Source: Pseudomonadota bacterium (lineage in GTDB: Bacteria; Pseudomonadota; Gammaproteobacteria; Steroidobacterales; Steroidobacteraceae). From it: a DNA stretch of 64,000 nt. Made by a program: the position numbers and the translations under genes. The notes under the pieces are model-generated. The model was not told where the DNA came from and did no database searches. It saw only the letters and a program-made list of their open reading frames with translations. Within the stretch, counting starts at the first letter, position 1, and each line of letters begins with the position of its first letter. Positions 19,598 through 27,961 of this stretch are shown here, one piece after another. The stretch covers positions 124,001 to 188,000 of the forward strand of contig JADJOO010000002.1 of the NCBI GenBank assembly GCA_016713725.1, given 5' to 3'.

Positions 19598-20329
19598 TCA
19601 GATCGCGACCGTGAAATTCACCCACCAGTCAGGCAGGTAAGGGATCACCAGGGCTTCGAGGCGCTTATCCCAGTTCATCAGGATGGCAACGCCCAGCAAG
19701 ACGAGCAGCACGCCGAAGCCGTTCTTGAGGGACTTGATGTGGCCGAGCACCCAGCCGCGCATGCGGACGAATCCGGCCCGCGACGCGTAAGAGGCGGCAA
19801 TCAGCGGTACCGCCGCACCCAGGCCGAACGCCCCCAGGATCATGGTCCCGCGCAGGGCTCCCCCCTCGCTGGCCACGAGGGTGATTGCCGAAATCAGCAG
19901 GGGACCTGAACACGGGCTCCAGACCAGCCCTAGCAGTCCCCCCAGCAGGAAAGAGCCGACCAGGGACGTCGCGTTTATCCGGCTCGACAGGCCGTCGGCC
20001 CCGCTCGCCAGCGGCGTCATGAGACGGGTGAAGTGCTCGTTCAGCGCCGGTACCAGCATCACCGCCCCGAGCAGCAGCAGCAGCCAGCCCCCGACGAACC
20101 TGACGCTTTCGCCATCGATTCCCAGCACGGGACCAGCCACGCCGAGCAGCAGTCCGATCAGGGCAAACGAGGCCACCATGCCCAGCCCCATGAACAGCGG
20201 ACCGGCACGGTTCGCCTGCAGGCTGCCGCCCACCACCAGCGGCAACAGCGGAAAGACGCAGGGATTGAGCGTCGACAGGCCGCCGGCGGCCAGTGCCAGC
20301 AACAGGTGTCCGAGGGATGCGAACTCCAT
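19598..20329 (-). CDS. CcdA/DsbD-like transmembrane thiol-disulfide transporter
   Basis: A 243-residue inner-membrane protein with six hydrophobic segments. It has the two redox cysteines expected for the CcdA family, in STLNPCVFPLLP (first TM) and LVWSPCSGPLL (fourth TM), each next to prolines. It passes electrons from cytoplasmic thioredoxin to periplasmic thiol proteins. The thioredoxin-like gene begins upstream on the same strand and ends six bases before this start, so the pair behaves like a split DsbD without the DsbD-alpha domain. Partners could be cytochrome c maturation or periplasmic repair. Confidence 0.88.
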   Translation of the reverse strand: MEFASLGHLLLALAAGGLSTLNPCVFPLLPLVVGGSLQANRAGPLFMGLGMVASFALIGLLLGVAGPVLGIDGESVRFVGGWLLLLLGAVMLVPALNEHFTRLMTPLASGADGLSSRINATSLVGSFLLGGLLGLVWSPCSGPLLISAITLVASEGGALRGTMILGAFGLGAAVPLIAASYASRAGFVRMRGWVLGHIKSLKNGFGVLLVLLGVAILMNWDKRLEALVIPYLPDWWVNFTVAI

Positions 20330-20335
20330 GGCCGG

Positions 20336-20707
20336 TCAGAGGGCCGTCACCAGCGCGGCCTTGATCTTGTCGGGCTTGGTTTCGCCGCCGATGCGCGCGG
20401 TTTCCTTGCTGCCCCGGAAAACCACGACCACCGACTGCGACCTCACGTTCATGGCCTTCTTCAGTTCCCGCTCGCTGTCGTAATTGGCGATCAGCAGGGT
20501 GACGTCCTTGAGTTGCGGATCGCCGCGCAGGCCGCTGAAAGCCTTTTCCTGCGCCTTGCAGGTCGGGCACCAGTCGGCATGGAAATGCACGGCGACCGGC
20601 TTGCCGGCGGACTGTGCCTGCTGCAGGGCATTCGAAGTGTAGGGTTGAATATCGAGCGCCCGGGCCAGGCCGGAGCAGGTCAGCAGGAGGAAGAATACTG
20701 GAATCAT
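20336..20707 (-). CDS. Periplasmic thioredoxin-fold protein
   Basis: A product of about 123 residues with a cleavable signal peptide (MIPVFFLLLTCSGLARA) and a thioredoxin fold with the active site ADWCPTCKAQ. Downstream are the strand SVVVVFRGSKE and the GGET turn. This resembles the DsbD gamma or thioredoxin_7 type. The ATG at 20707 was chosen because it starts the signal peptide; a GGAGA lies rather far upstream, so an alternative start a few codons earlier cannot be excluded. It forms an operon with the CcdA-like gene and is its likely periplasmic electron acceptor. Confidence 0.8.
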   Translation of the reverse strand: MIPVFFLLLTCSGLARALDIQPYTSNALQQAQSAGKPVAVHFHADWCPTCKAQEKAFSGLRGDPQLKDVTLLIANYDSERELKKAMNVRSQSVVVVFRGSKETARIGGETKPDKIKAALVTAL

Positions 20708-20735
20708 CAGCTTGCGGGCGGGCTCTCCTTTGCTG

Positions 20736-21575
20736 TTACTGCGTTTTCGGTCCGTTCCTGTTCTTACACCCTCGAGCCAGGCAGGAAGCGTCGGCACCTT
20801 GCTGATTGAACTCCCCTGCCGCGCCGAGTACTTGCTGATTGAACCTCCGGCGCGCCGTCGAAAGGCGCGCGGGGAACCGCCCTGCACCCGGGATCATCGA
20901 CGCCCAGGCTCGCGCGGCCTCGGGCGTCGGCGCCGGATCATAAGTGCCCGCGATGACGAACGTTGGCGAAGTGATGCGCGCCAGGTCCGCACGCTGATCC
21001 ATGTCCCGCAGGGCCTCGCAGCAACCAATGTAGCCACCGACCGGGGTCTTCAGCAGCGTCTGCCTCGTCCGCTCGACGGCTTCGGGGTGGTGCATGCTCG
21101 CGTCGTCGGTAAACCAGCGTTGGATGATGCCGTCGACCAGTGCGGTCATGCCTTCGCGCCGGATCGTCGCGATGCGCGCATCCATGGCCTCGGGGGGTCC
21201 AAGCCAGGGCATGGTATTGCAGAGCACCAGCCGATCGATGCGCGTGGCTGCGTGCACGGCGAGCCACATGCCCGTCGCGCCGCCCATCGACAGTCCGCAG
21301 AAGTGAGCGCGCCGGATTCCCAGCGTGTCGAGCAGGCCGACCACGTCGGAACCCAGCTGCGCGATCGTGTATGGACCGGGTGGCACCGCCGATCCGCCAT
21401 GCCCGCGCGTGTCATAGCGCAGGACACGAAATTCGCGACTGAACGCTGCAACTTGCGGCTCCCACATGTCGAGCGCGGCACCGAGCGAGTTCGACAGCAC
21501 CAGCCAGGGCGCACCGTCCGGTCCATCAATCCTGGCGCGCAGGTCGATGCCATTGCCTCGGAGCATCCGGTCCAT
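20736..21575 (-). CDS. Alpha/beta hydrolase, PcaD-like, with anomalous C-terminus lacking the catalytic His
   Basis: Residues 1-231 match 3-oxoadipate enol-lactonase (PcaD)-like hydrolases: the strand WLVLSNSLGAALDMWEPQV, RYDTRGHGGS, the nucleophile elbow CGLSMGGATG, and the acid in IAGTYDPAPT. After MIPGA the family continues with a segment holding the catalytic His (typically an AHLSN-like motif). Here it is replaced by about 48 unrelated residues (GRFPARLSTARRRFNQQ onward), including two FNQQ repeats encoded by a 14-bp direct repeat. No other frame restores the His motif. The gene thus looks truncated by a deletion or rearrangement and may be inactive. It is not near other protocatechuate genes. 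Confidence 0.75.
   Translation of the reverse strand: MDRMLRGNGIDLRARIDGPDGAPWLVLSNSLGAALDMWEPQVAAFSREFRVLRYDTRGHGGSAVPPGPYTIAQLGSDVVGLLDTLGIRRAHFCGLSMGGATGMWLAVHAATRIDRLVLCNTMPWLGPPEAMDARIATIRREGMTALVDGIIQRWFTDDASMHHPEAVERTRQTLLKTPVGGYIGCCEALRDMDQRADLARITSPTFVIAGTYDPAPTPEAARAWASMIPGAGRFPARLSTARRRFNQQVLGAAGEFNQQGADASCLARGCKNRNGPKTQ
20798..20844. repeat. Pair of 14-bp direct repeats, 33-bp period
   Basis: CTTGCTGATTGAAC occurs at 20798-20811 and again at 20831-20844, with partly similar GC-rich spacers. It lies where the PcaD-like hydrolase loses family similarity and upstream of the thioredoxin gene. Confidence 0.8.
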
Positions 21576-21706
21576 CGTGCAACTCGCCTTTGTTTCCCGG
21601 GGTTTCGCGCAGCAGCGCGGCGGCGGCGCGGAGATGATACCGCCGGGCCGGGAACACCGTCACGAAGCCGTCCTGCCGCGCCGCCGCTTGCGTTAACCTT
21701 GCGCCC

Positions 21707-23173
21707 GTGACACCCGACGACGACAACGAGACCGTACTGTACGAGGTCAATCTCGACGCGGACGCCGCGATCGAGGGTCCCTTCGACACCTGGCTGCGCG
21801 ACCACATCGCGGACGTGCTGCAGTTCAACGGCTTCCTGTCGGCGGAAATCCTCAGCGGCGACATGGCGACGGGCGGTCGCATCCGGCGCATCGTCCAGTA
21901 CCGCTTGCGCAACCAGGATGCGCTCGACTCCTACCTGCGCGAACACGCACCCCGGATGCGGGCCCAAGGCGTCGAGAAATTCGGCGAACGCTACACCGCG
22001 GAACGACGAGTTCTGGCACACCGGGAAGAGTTCATCCGCGGTGCATTCTCTACCGAGAACTGCCTCAACTGCGGCGAGGTGCTGCGCGGCCAGCATTGCT
22101 CGCACTGCGGTCAGCGCGCGAAGGTGCGGGTGCTCTCGCTCGGTACGCTGCTGCGCGACCTGCTTGGCGACATCACGAACTTCGACTCGCGCGTCTGGCG
22201 CACGCTGAAGCCACTGGCGTTCAGCCCCGGCACGCTCACGGTCGAATACCTGCGCGGTCGGCGCATGCATTATTCGCCGCCGTTCCGCATGTACCTGATC
22301 CTGAGCGTCGCGTTCTTCCTGCTCACGACGGTAGGCGGCAATCCCGGCGACGTATTGAATTTCGAGGTCGGCAACGACGGCGACGGCGGCGCCAACATTG
22401 CCCTTGGAACTGGCGAGCGGGCAACGCCTGCGCCGGGCACCGACGGCTCGAAGGTTGCCCCGGCACCTGCGGCAGAGAAGGCTCCGACGGCCGCACCTAA
22501 GCTCGATCCGCAGCGACAGCGAATCGTCGACGAGATCGTCAAGCGCATCCCGGACCGGGCGGATCGCGCGAAGGCGCGAGCGGAACTCGAAAAGGAATTC
22601 GGCGCACTGACCCCCGAACAGGTTGCGCCGACAAAGCGGCTGATGGACGATCCATGCGGCCCGGACAATTTCAAGATCGACATCGGGCTCAGCAAGGAGA
22701 CCGAAGACCGGGCGCGCGACGCCTGCGGCAAGATCGCGGCCGACGGCAAAGGCTTCGGGCGGGCCGTGTACGAGAACATCCCGAAGATGATGTTCATCTT
22801 CCTGCCGCTGATCGCCGCCGTGATGTTCGTGCTGTATCTCGGATCCGGGCGCTACTACGTCGAGCACCTGCTGTTCTTCGTCCACTTCCACGCCTTCTTC
22901 TTCCTGTGCGGCATCGCGATCCTCGTGCTCGAGCGGACCTCGTCGATGCTCGTGGACACCGTGCTCGGATCGGTCCTGAAGACGACGGAGAACATCCTCA
23001 CCGCCGTCCTCATGTTCTACGTGCCGTACTACCTGTATCGGGCGATGCGCCGTGTCTACGGACAGGGCCGCATCGTCACGCTCGTGAAGTACTCGCTGCT
23101 GTTGATCGGTTACCTGGTCTTCATGACGCTGACCGTGCTGGGCCTGCTCGCCTACACCGCCCTCACGCTCTAG
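21707..23173 (+). CDS. DUF4286-DUF3667 fusion membrane protein
   Basis: A 488-residue protein. The first 100 or so residues (VLYEVNLDADAAIEGPFDTWL, MRAQGVEKFGERYTAERRVL) match DUF4286, a small dimeric ferredoxin-like fold. Next comes a zinc ribbon (NCLNCGEVLRGQHCSHCGQ) followed by LLRDLLGDITNFDSRVWRTL, the start of DUF3667. The remainder has an N-terminal TM (MYLILSVAFFLLTTV), a long charged periplasmic or cytoplasmic insert rich in Ala/Pro/Lys, and about four C-terminal TMs. The start is GTG at 21707. The function of either domain is unknown. The gene precedes dinB by 23 bases and may be co-transcribed. Confidence 0.85.
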   Translation: MTPDDDNETVLYEVNLDADAAIEGPFDTWLRDHIADVLQFNGFLSAEILSGDMATGGRIRRIVQYRLRNQDALDSYLREHAPRMRAQGVEKFGERYTAERRVLAHREEFIRGAFSTENCLNCGEVLRGQHCSHCGQRAKVRVLSLGTLLRDLLGDITNFDSRVWRTLKPLAFSPGTLTVEYLRGRRMHYSPPFRMYLILSVAFFLLTTVGGNPGDVLNFEVGNDGDGGANIALGTGERATPAPGTDGSKVAPAPAAEKAPTAAPKLDPQRQRIVDEIVKRIPDRADRAKARAELEKEFGALTPEQVAPTKRLMDDPCGPDNFKIDIGLSKETEDRARDACGKIAADGKGFGRAVYENIPKMMFIFLPLIAAVMFVLYLGSGRYYVEHLLFFVHFHAFFFLCGIAILVLERTSSMLVDTVLGSVLKTTENILTAVLMFYVPYYLYRAMRRVYGQGRIVTLVKYSLLLIGYLVFMTLTVLGLLAYTALTL

Positions 23174-23196
23174 CGCCGGGGTCCGCGACCCTCGCC

Positions 23197-24372
23197 GTGA
23201 AAGCGCCCCGCTCCATCCTGCACGTCGACATGGATGCGTTCTATGCGTCCGTCGAACAGCGCGACAACCCGAAACTACGCGGCAAGCCCGTCATCGTCGG
23301 TGGCGGCGGCAATCGCGGCGTTGTCGCAGCCGCGAGCTACGAAGTCCGCAAGTTCGGCGTGCACTCGGCAATGCCGACGCGGGAAGCGCTGCGCCGTTGC
23401 CCCGACGCCATCGTGGTCCAGCCGCGCATCGGTCATTACAGCGCAGTGTCGCAACAGATCTTCGCCGTATTCCATGAGTTCACGCCGCTGGTGCAGGGGC
23501 TCTCGCTCGACGAGGCGTTCCTCGACGTGACTGCAAGCGAGGGCGCACTCGGTAACGCCGAACACATTGCGCGTGAGATCAAGCGCCGCATCCGCGAGCG
23601 TACGGCACTCACTGCGTCCGTGGGCGTCGCGCCGAACAAGCTGGTCGCCAAGATCGCCTCGGACCTGCGCAAGCCGGACGGCCTCGTCATCGTGCGCGAA
23701 GCGGACGTGCGCGGCCTGCTCGACCCGCTGCCCATTCGAAAACTGTTCGGCCTCGGCGCGAAGACGGCACCGAAAGTCGAGGCACTCGGCATCCACACGC
23801 TCGGTGACCTGCGCCAGGCCGCGCCTTCGCGGCTGCGGCCATTGTTCGGGCGCTACACCGAACGCCTGCAGCAACGCGCGGCCGGTATCGACGATCGTCC
23901 GGTGATTCCGGATGTCGACGAAAAGCAGATCAGTGCCGAGGAAACCTTCGACACCGACATCGCCGATCCCACGCGCCTGCATGCCGAGATCGTCCGGCTG
24001 GCCGACAAAGCGGTCTCCCGGCTGCGCGCGAAGAAGCTCACGGGCGGGTGCGTGACGGTGAAGATCCGCCGCGGCGATTTCACCACCTACACGCGCCAGC
24101 GGCAGGTCGAGCCGCGCACGCAGGAGACGCGTGTGGTGGCGCGGATCGCGGGCGAACTGCTCGACGGCTGGCGCAGGACGCAACCGCAAGCCGCGCTGCG
24201 GTTGCTCGGTGTCGGCGTCAGCGACCTCGGTGAAGAAGTGCAGGCCGACCTGTTCGGCGCGCCGGAGTCCACGCGCAACCGTCAGCTCGATGCGACCGTG
24301 GATGCCGTACGCGAAAAGTTCGGCTCTGTCGCGTTGCGGCCCGCGAGCACGATCGTCAAGCATCGCGATTAG
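23197..24372 (+). CDS. dinB: DNA polymerase IV (Y-family translesion polymerase)
   Basis: A 391-residue DinB. It bypasses DNA lesions in an error-prone, beta-clamp-dependent way. Visible motifs are the first catalytic Asp block HVDMDAFYASVEQRDNP, the steric-gate region, the second metal site LSLDEAFLDVT, the helix-hairpin-helix KLFGLGAKTAPKVEALGI, and the little-finger domain (VKIRRGDFTTYTRQRQV). The start was set at GTG 23197 just before the conserved N-terminus, shortly after the DUF3667 stop. A clamp-binding peptide is plausible near the C-terminal QADLFG. A LexA site was not recognised upstream. Confidence 0.93.
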   Translation: MKAPRSILHVDMDAFYASVEQRDNPKLRGKPVIVGGGGNRGVVAAASYEVRKFGVHSAMPTREALRRCPDAIVVQPRIGHYSAVSQQIFAVFHEFTPLVQGLSLDEAFLDVTASEGALGNAEHIAREIKRRIRERTALTASVGVAPNKLVAKIASDLRKPDGLVIVREADVRGLLDPLPIRKLFGLGAKTAPKVEALGIHTLGDLRQAAPSRLRPLFGRYTERLQQRAAGIDDRPVIPDVDEKQISAEETFDTDIADPTRLHAEIVRLADKAVSRLRAKKLTGGCVTVKIRRGDFTTYTRQRQVEPRTQETRVVARIAGELLDGWRRTQPQAALRLLGVGVSDLGEEVQADLFGAPESTRNRQLDATVDAVREKFGSVALRPASTIVKHRD

Positions 24373-24376
24373 GCCC

Positions 24377-25334
24377 TCAAGGCACTCGGTCGAGCGCAAT
24401 CGGCGGCATTTCCAGCGAAACGACGCTGGTGGCGGCACCTGCCGCCGGCATCCTGAATTCCAGCGGCGCCGGCAGCCGGCAGGAGGTAGCGCGTTGCGCC
24501 AGGGCGATCAGTTCGTCTCCGGACTGCCCGGGTCGCCACCGAACAGCCTGCGGCGAGAATTAGTCCAGTCGAGTTCGTCGGAGCGGTAGGTACCGCAGGC
24601 GTCGAGCACGGAGACGGCACCGGACGCCCGGCAGCGAGGTGCTCGCCGAACGGATGTTTGTCCGCACACGATGCAATGACGCGGTCGCCGACGTTGGTAG
24701 GAGGCGTCGCCCAGCGCGTCGTAGAGGCGCCAGCCTGAGACCGCTGAAGGCGCGCAGAATACTGCTGAAAGTGCGCTGGTGCGTTCGATTGTTGCCGCCT
24801 GGACCGGGTGGCAACCGGGCAGTCGGCGACACCGACAGAACGGCGCGCCGGGTACGCCCGCGGCGGACCAGAGACCGGGCGGTAACGGGATTGTCTCGGG
24901 AGCAGGGTCGCCGGCAGGAGTTGCGCACCGGCGGCAGGTGCCGGTCGATGACGCTGCGAGGTTCGTCAGACCGGCGAACGACTGGATGCCCCAACAGGGC
25001 CGGCCATCGGCCCGACCCTGCGAATGGCGCGGGCCAGCAGTCGTCGGTCAGCGCCGGCCCCGTCCGACATCCGGCGGAGTTGGGTGCGACGATGCGTCGA
25101 TCGGCGCGCTCGCTCATCACCATCCCGGCGCCTTGGGCGCCCCGGCGCATCCCAGTCGCGTCGAGGACAGACGAACCTGCAGCAGGCGGATCGCCCGCGC
25201 TCGATCCGGGCCGGACTCGGCTCGAACGTCCGGTCGGTCAACGGCCGCGCCCGCGGGTAATCAGGCTCCGCCGCACCGGCGACCGGCAAGGCCGCGAGAC
25301 CGGCCAGCAGTAACGGCAGCAAGCGCTTGGCCAT
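24377..25334 (-). pseudogene. Remnant of a c-type cytochrome gene
   Basis: From the ATG at 25334 the minus strand encodes a signal peptide (MAKRLLPLLLAGLAALPV, cleavage near AGA) and a mature start (DYPRARPLTDRTFEPSPARIERGR) typical of exported monohaem or dihaem cytochromes c. The following haem region appears only as broken pieces (CRFVCPRRDWDAPG in one frame; MVMSERADRRIVAPN, WPAPFAGSGRW and HLPPVRNS in another), which match the usual cytochrome layout around and after CxxCH. No intact CxxCH can be read, and several one-base shifts are needed. The last 300 bases (down to 24377) have no clear identity. The family assignment is inferred from these short matches. Confidence 0.45.
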
Positions 25335-25485
25335 CGATCCCTTCTCCCTGCCCGCCCCGGTCAGGAATGTAGCAGCACTGCCCCGACCGTGGTTCGGCCT
25401 ACCCCCCGGGGGATGAGGGGTGAGCGATGCTCGAGGATCAGGCATGATTGGCGTCCCCCGCCGGTCACGGCAGGCCTAACCCCGC

Positions 25486-27135
25486 ATGTACACGAGCTTT
25501 TTCGGTCTCCAGGAAAAACCGTTCGCGATCACGCCGGACCCGCGCTACCTGTACCTCAGCGAGCGGCATGCCGAGGCGCTGGCGCACCTGTTGTACGGCA
25601 TCAACGAGGCGGGAGGCTTCATCCAGCTGACGGGCGAGGTCGGCACCGGCAAGACGACGGTCATCCGCAGCCTGCTCGAGCAGCTGCCGGGCCATGCCGA
25701 AGTGGCGCTTATCCTGAACCCGCGCATCACGCCGCCGGAGTTCCTGCTGACGATCTGCGAGGAACTGCACCTGCAGGTGCCCGCCGAAAGCCGCACCAGC
25801 ACCAAGGCGCTGATGGATCTGCTCGGGCACTACCTGCTCGAAGCCCACGCACGCGGACGCCGTGTCGTGCTGATCGTCGATGAGGCGCAGAACCTGAGCT
25901 TCGAGACGCTCGAGCAGGTGCGCCTGCTCACGAACCTCGAGACTGCGACCACGAAACTGCTGCAGATCATCCTGATCGGCCAGGAAGAACTGCGGACACT
26001 GCTCGAGCAACCAGACCTGCGCCAACTTGCACAACGGGTCACGGGCCGTTACCACCTGAGCCCGCTTTCCACTCAGGAATCAGCCGGTTACGTGAAGCAT
26101 CGCATGCGCGTGGCGGGCGCGACGGCGGAAACCTTCACGCCGGGCGCGTTGCGCGAAATTCATCGGCTCAGCAATGGCATTCCACGTGTGATCAACGTCG
26201 TGAGCGACCGCGCCCTGCTCGGCGCGTTCACGCGCGAAGAGCATGGGGTCGGCGCCGCCTTCATCCGTCAGGCTGCCTCGGAGGTGTATGGCCGACCGAT
26301 TCCCGCACCGTGGCTGCGCTGGGCCACGGCGGGCGCCGTTGCTGCGGCGCTGGCAGTGGTTGCGTTCGGAGCGTGGTCACTGCTCGGACGAGCCGACGCC
26401 AGGATTGCCGTAATGAAAACCCCGGTGATTGCTCCCGAGAACAGCGCTGCTCGGGCGACGGCGCCGCTGGTAGCCACCCCACCCATCGCGATCGTGCCCG
26501 CCCTCGACCAGCTGCTGGCGCAGAACGCGAACGACACCACCACCGAGGCCGCGCTCGCGAGACTTTTCACGCGCTGGAACATCACCTACGCGCCAGATCG
26601 CGGTCGCGGCTGCGAACAGGCCACGGCACAAGGTCTCGAGTGCCTGTTCCAGAAAGGCTCGTGGGCGCAGCTGCGCACGCTGAATCGCCCGGCGATCCTC
26701 ACGCTGACGGACGACGTCGGTGGCACGCACCAGGTGCTGCTGACCGCACTGACTGACGAAGCGGCCACGATCGAACTCGGCGGCAAGCCGCAGGACGTGC
26801 CGATCGCGACGATCTCGCGGTACTGGTTCGGCGATTTCCTGCTGCTGTGGCGACCGCCGCTCGCGGTCGCGAAGTCACTTGGGCCCGGCATGCGCGGCGC
26901 CGATGTCCGCTGGCTGCGTGACAACCTGCGTGCGGCCCAGGGCCTGCCCGAGGCACGGCCCGTCGGCGACCTCTACGACGAAGAGCTCACGCGCCTGGTG
27001 CAGGACTTCCAGCGGGCGCACCGACTCAACGCCGATGGCGTCGCCGGCGTGCAGACACAGATCGTGCTCGACACGGTCCTGAATCCGTCAGGTTCGCCCA
27101 CTCTGGGCAGCGCACCTGAGCGGAAGGGAGGCTGA
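25486..27135 (+). CDS. gspA: GspA/ExeA-like ATPase with peptidoglycan-binding domain
   Basis: A 549-residue protein starting MYTSFFGLQEKPFAITPDPR, the signature of the ExeA/GspA family. It has an AAA+ ATPase domain (Walker A GEVGTGKTTVIRS near residue 50, Walker B VVLIVDEAQNL near 130, sensor ILIGQEEL), a TM helix around residues 275-298, and a C-terminal peptidase-C39-like/peptidoglycan-binding part (LGPGMRGADVRWLRDNLRAAQG, VQDFQRAHRLNADGVAG). GspA and GspB use ATP to open the cell wall so that the type II secretin can assemble. The gene for GspB follows three bases after the stop. No other type II secretion genes are in the window, and MSHA or type IV pili could be an alternative client. 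Confidence 0.88.
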   Translation: MYTSFFGLQEKPFAITPDPRYLYLSERHAEALAHLLYGINEAGGFIQLTGEVGTGKTTVIRSLLEQLPGHAEVALILNPRITPPEFLLTICEELHLQVPAESRTSTKALMDLLGHYLLEAHARGRRVVLIVDEAQNLSFETLEQVRLLTNLETATTKLLQIILIGQEELRTLLEQPDLRQLAQRVTGRYHLSPLSTQESAGYVKHRMRVAGATAETFTPGALREIHRLSNGIPRVINVVSDRALLGAFTREEHGVGAAFIRQAASEVYGRPIPAPWLRWATAGAVAAALAVVAFGAWSLLGRADARIAVMKTPVIAPENSAARATAPLVATPPIAIVPALDQLLAQNANDTTTEAALARLFTRWNITYAPDRGRGCEQATAQGLECLFQKGSWAQLRTLNRPAILTLTDDVGGTHQVLLTALTDEAATIELGGKPQDVPIATISRYWFGDFLLLWRPPLAVAKSLGPGMRGADVRWLRDNLRAAQGLPEARPVGDLYDEELTRLVQDFQRAHRLNADGVAGVQTQIVLDTVLNPSGSPTLGSAPERKGG

Positions 27136-27138
27136 ACG

Positions 27139-27940
27139 ATGTCGTTCATCCTCGATGCCCTGCGCAAGTCCGAACACGCACGCCAGCGCCAGACCGGACC
27201 GGGCCTCGCCGAGGTGCCGATCGCACCGACGAAGCCGGGAACCAACGTGTGGGCCACGGCAGCGATTGCACTACTGGTCGTGAACCTGCTCGCCGTCGGC
27301 ATCGTGTTGCTGCGACGCGCGCAGAAAGAAGACGCCGCGGCACCGACTGCGCCGGCACCTGTCGCGAGTACTGCGCCCGGCACTGCAAATCCCCCGTTGG
27401 CCGCCCCGCCGCCCACGGTTGGAACACCCGTCACGCAGGGCGCAGCACCGGTGCGGGCTCCCATCGATGAGCCCGCGGGTCCGGGTGGACGCAATCCGCT
27501 GGCGGACGAAGTGGGCGATGCGTCCAACGCCATCGAAGCCTCGTCGCAGTCTGCAGCCGCCGCCGTGCCGGCGGGCCCGCGGTCGGTCGTGAGGACTGGC
27601 AGCGCACTGCGTGGTGGCTCGGTGGTGTACGCGCCAGTACCCGAGGCGTCCGACCTGCCGTACTCACCGCCGCCCGAACCACCTGCGGTGCAACAGGCAG
27701 CGCCGCCAGCCGCAGCCATGCCGGATGCCGCGGAGGTTTCGGCACGGGGCGGCGTGGCCACCCTGCACCTCGATCTGCACGTCTACGACACGCGGCCGCA
27801 ACAGCGATTCATCTTCGTCAATTCGCGCAAGTACAAGGAAGGCGACACGCTGGCCGAAGGCCCCGCTCGTCGAACAGATCACGCCAGATGGCGCCGTGCT
27901 GAATTTCCAGGGCAGCCGGTTCAAGCTGTCCAACGACTGA
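27139..27940 (+). CDS. gspB: GspB-like general secretion protein, one frameshift
   Basis: The protein starts MSFILDALRKSEHARQRQ, the conserved cytoplasmic signature of the GspB family. It has a single TM (AAIALLVVNLLAVGIVLL), a long Pro/Ala-rich periplasmic linker, and the C-terminal GspB beta domain (LHLDLHVYDTRPQQRFIFVNSRKYKEGDTLAEGP). At that point the frame breaks. Removing one C from the CCCC run at 27861-27864 restores LVEQITPDGAVLNFQGSRF and a stop at 27938-27940. The corrected length is about 266 residues. It is the partner of GspA, encoded three bases upstream. Confidence 0.82.
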
Positions 27941-27961
27941 ACTGAGGGGAGTCGGTCGCGA

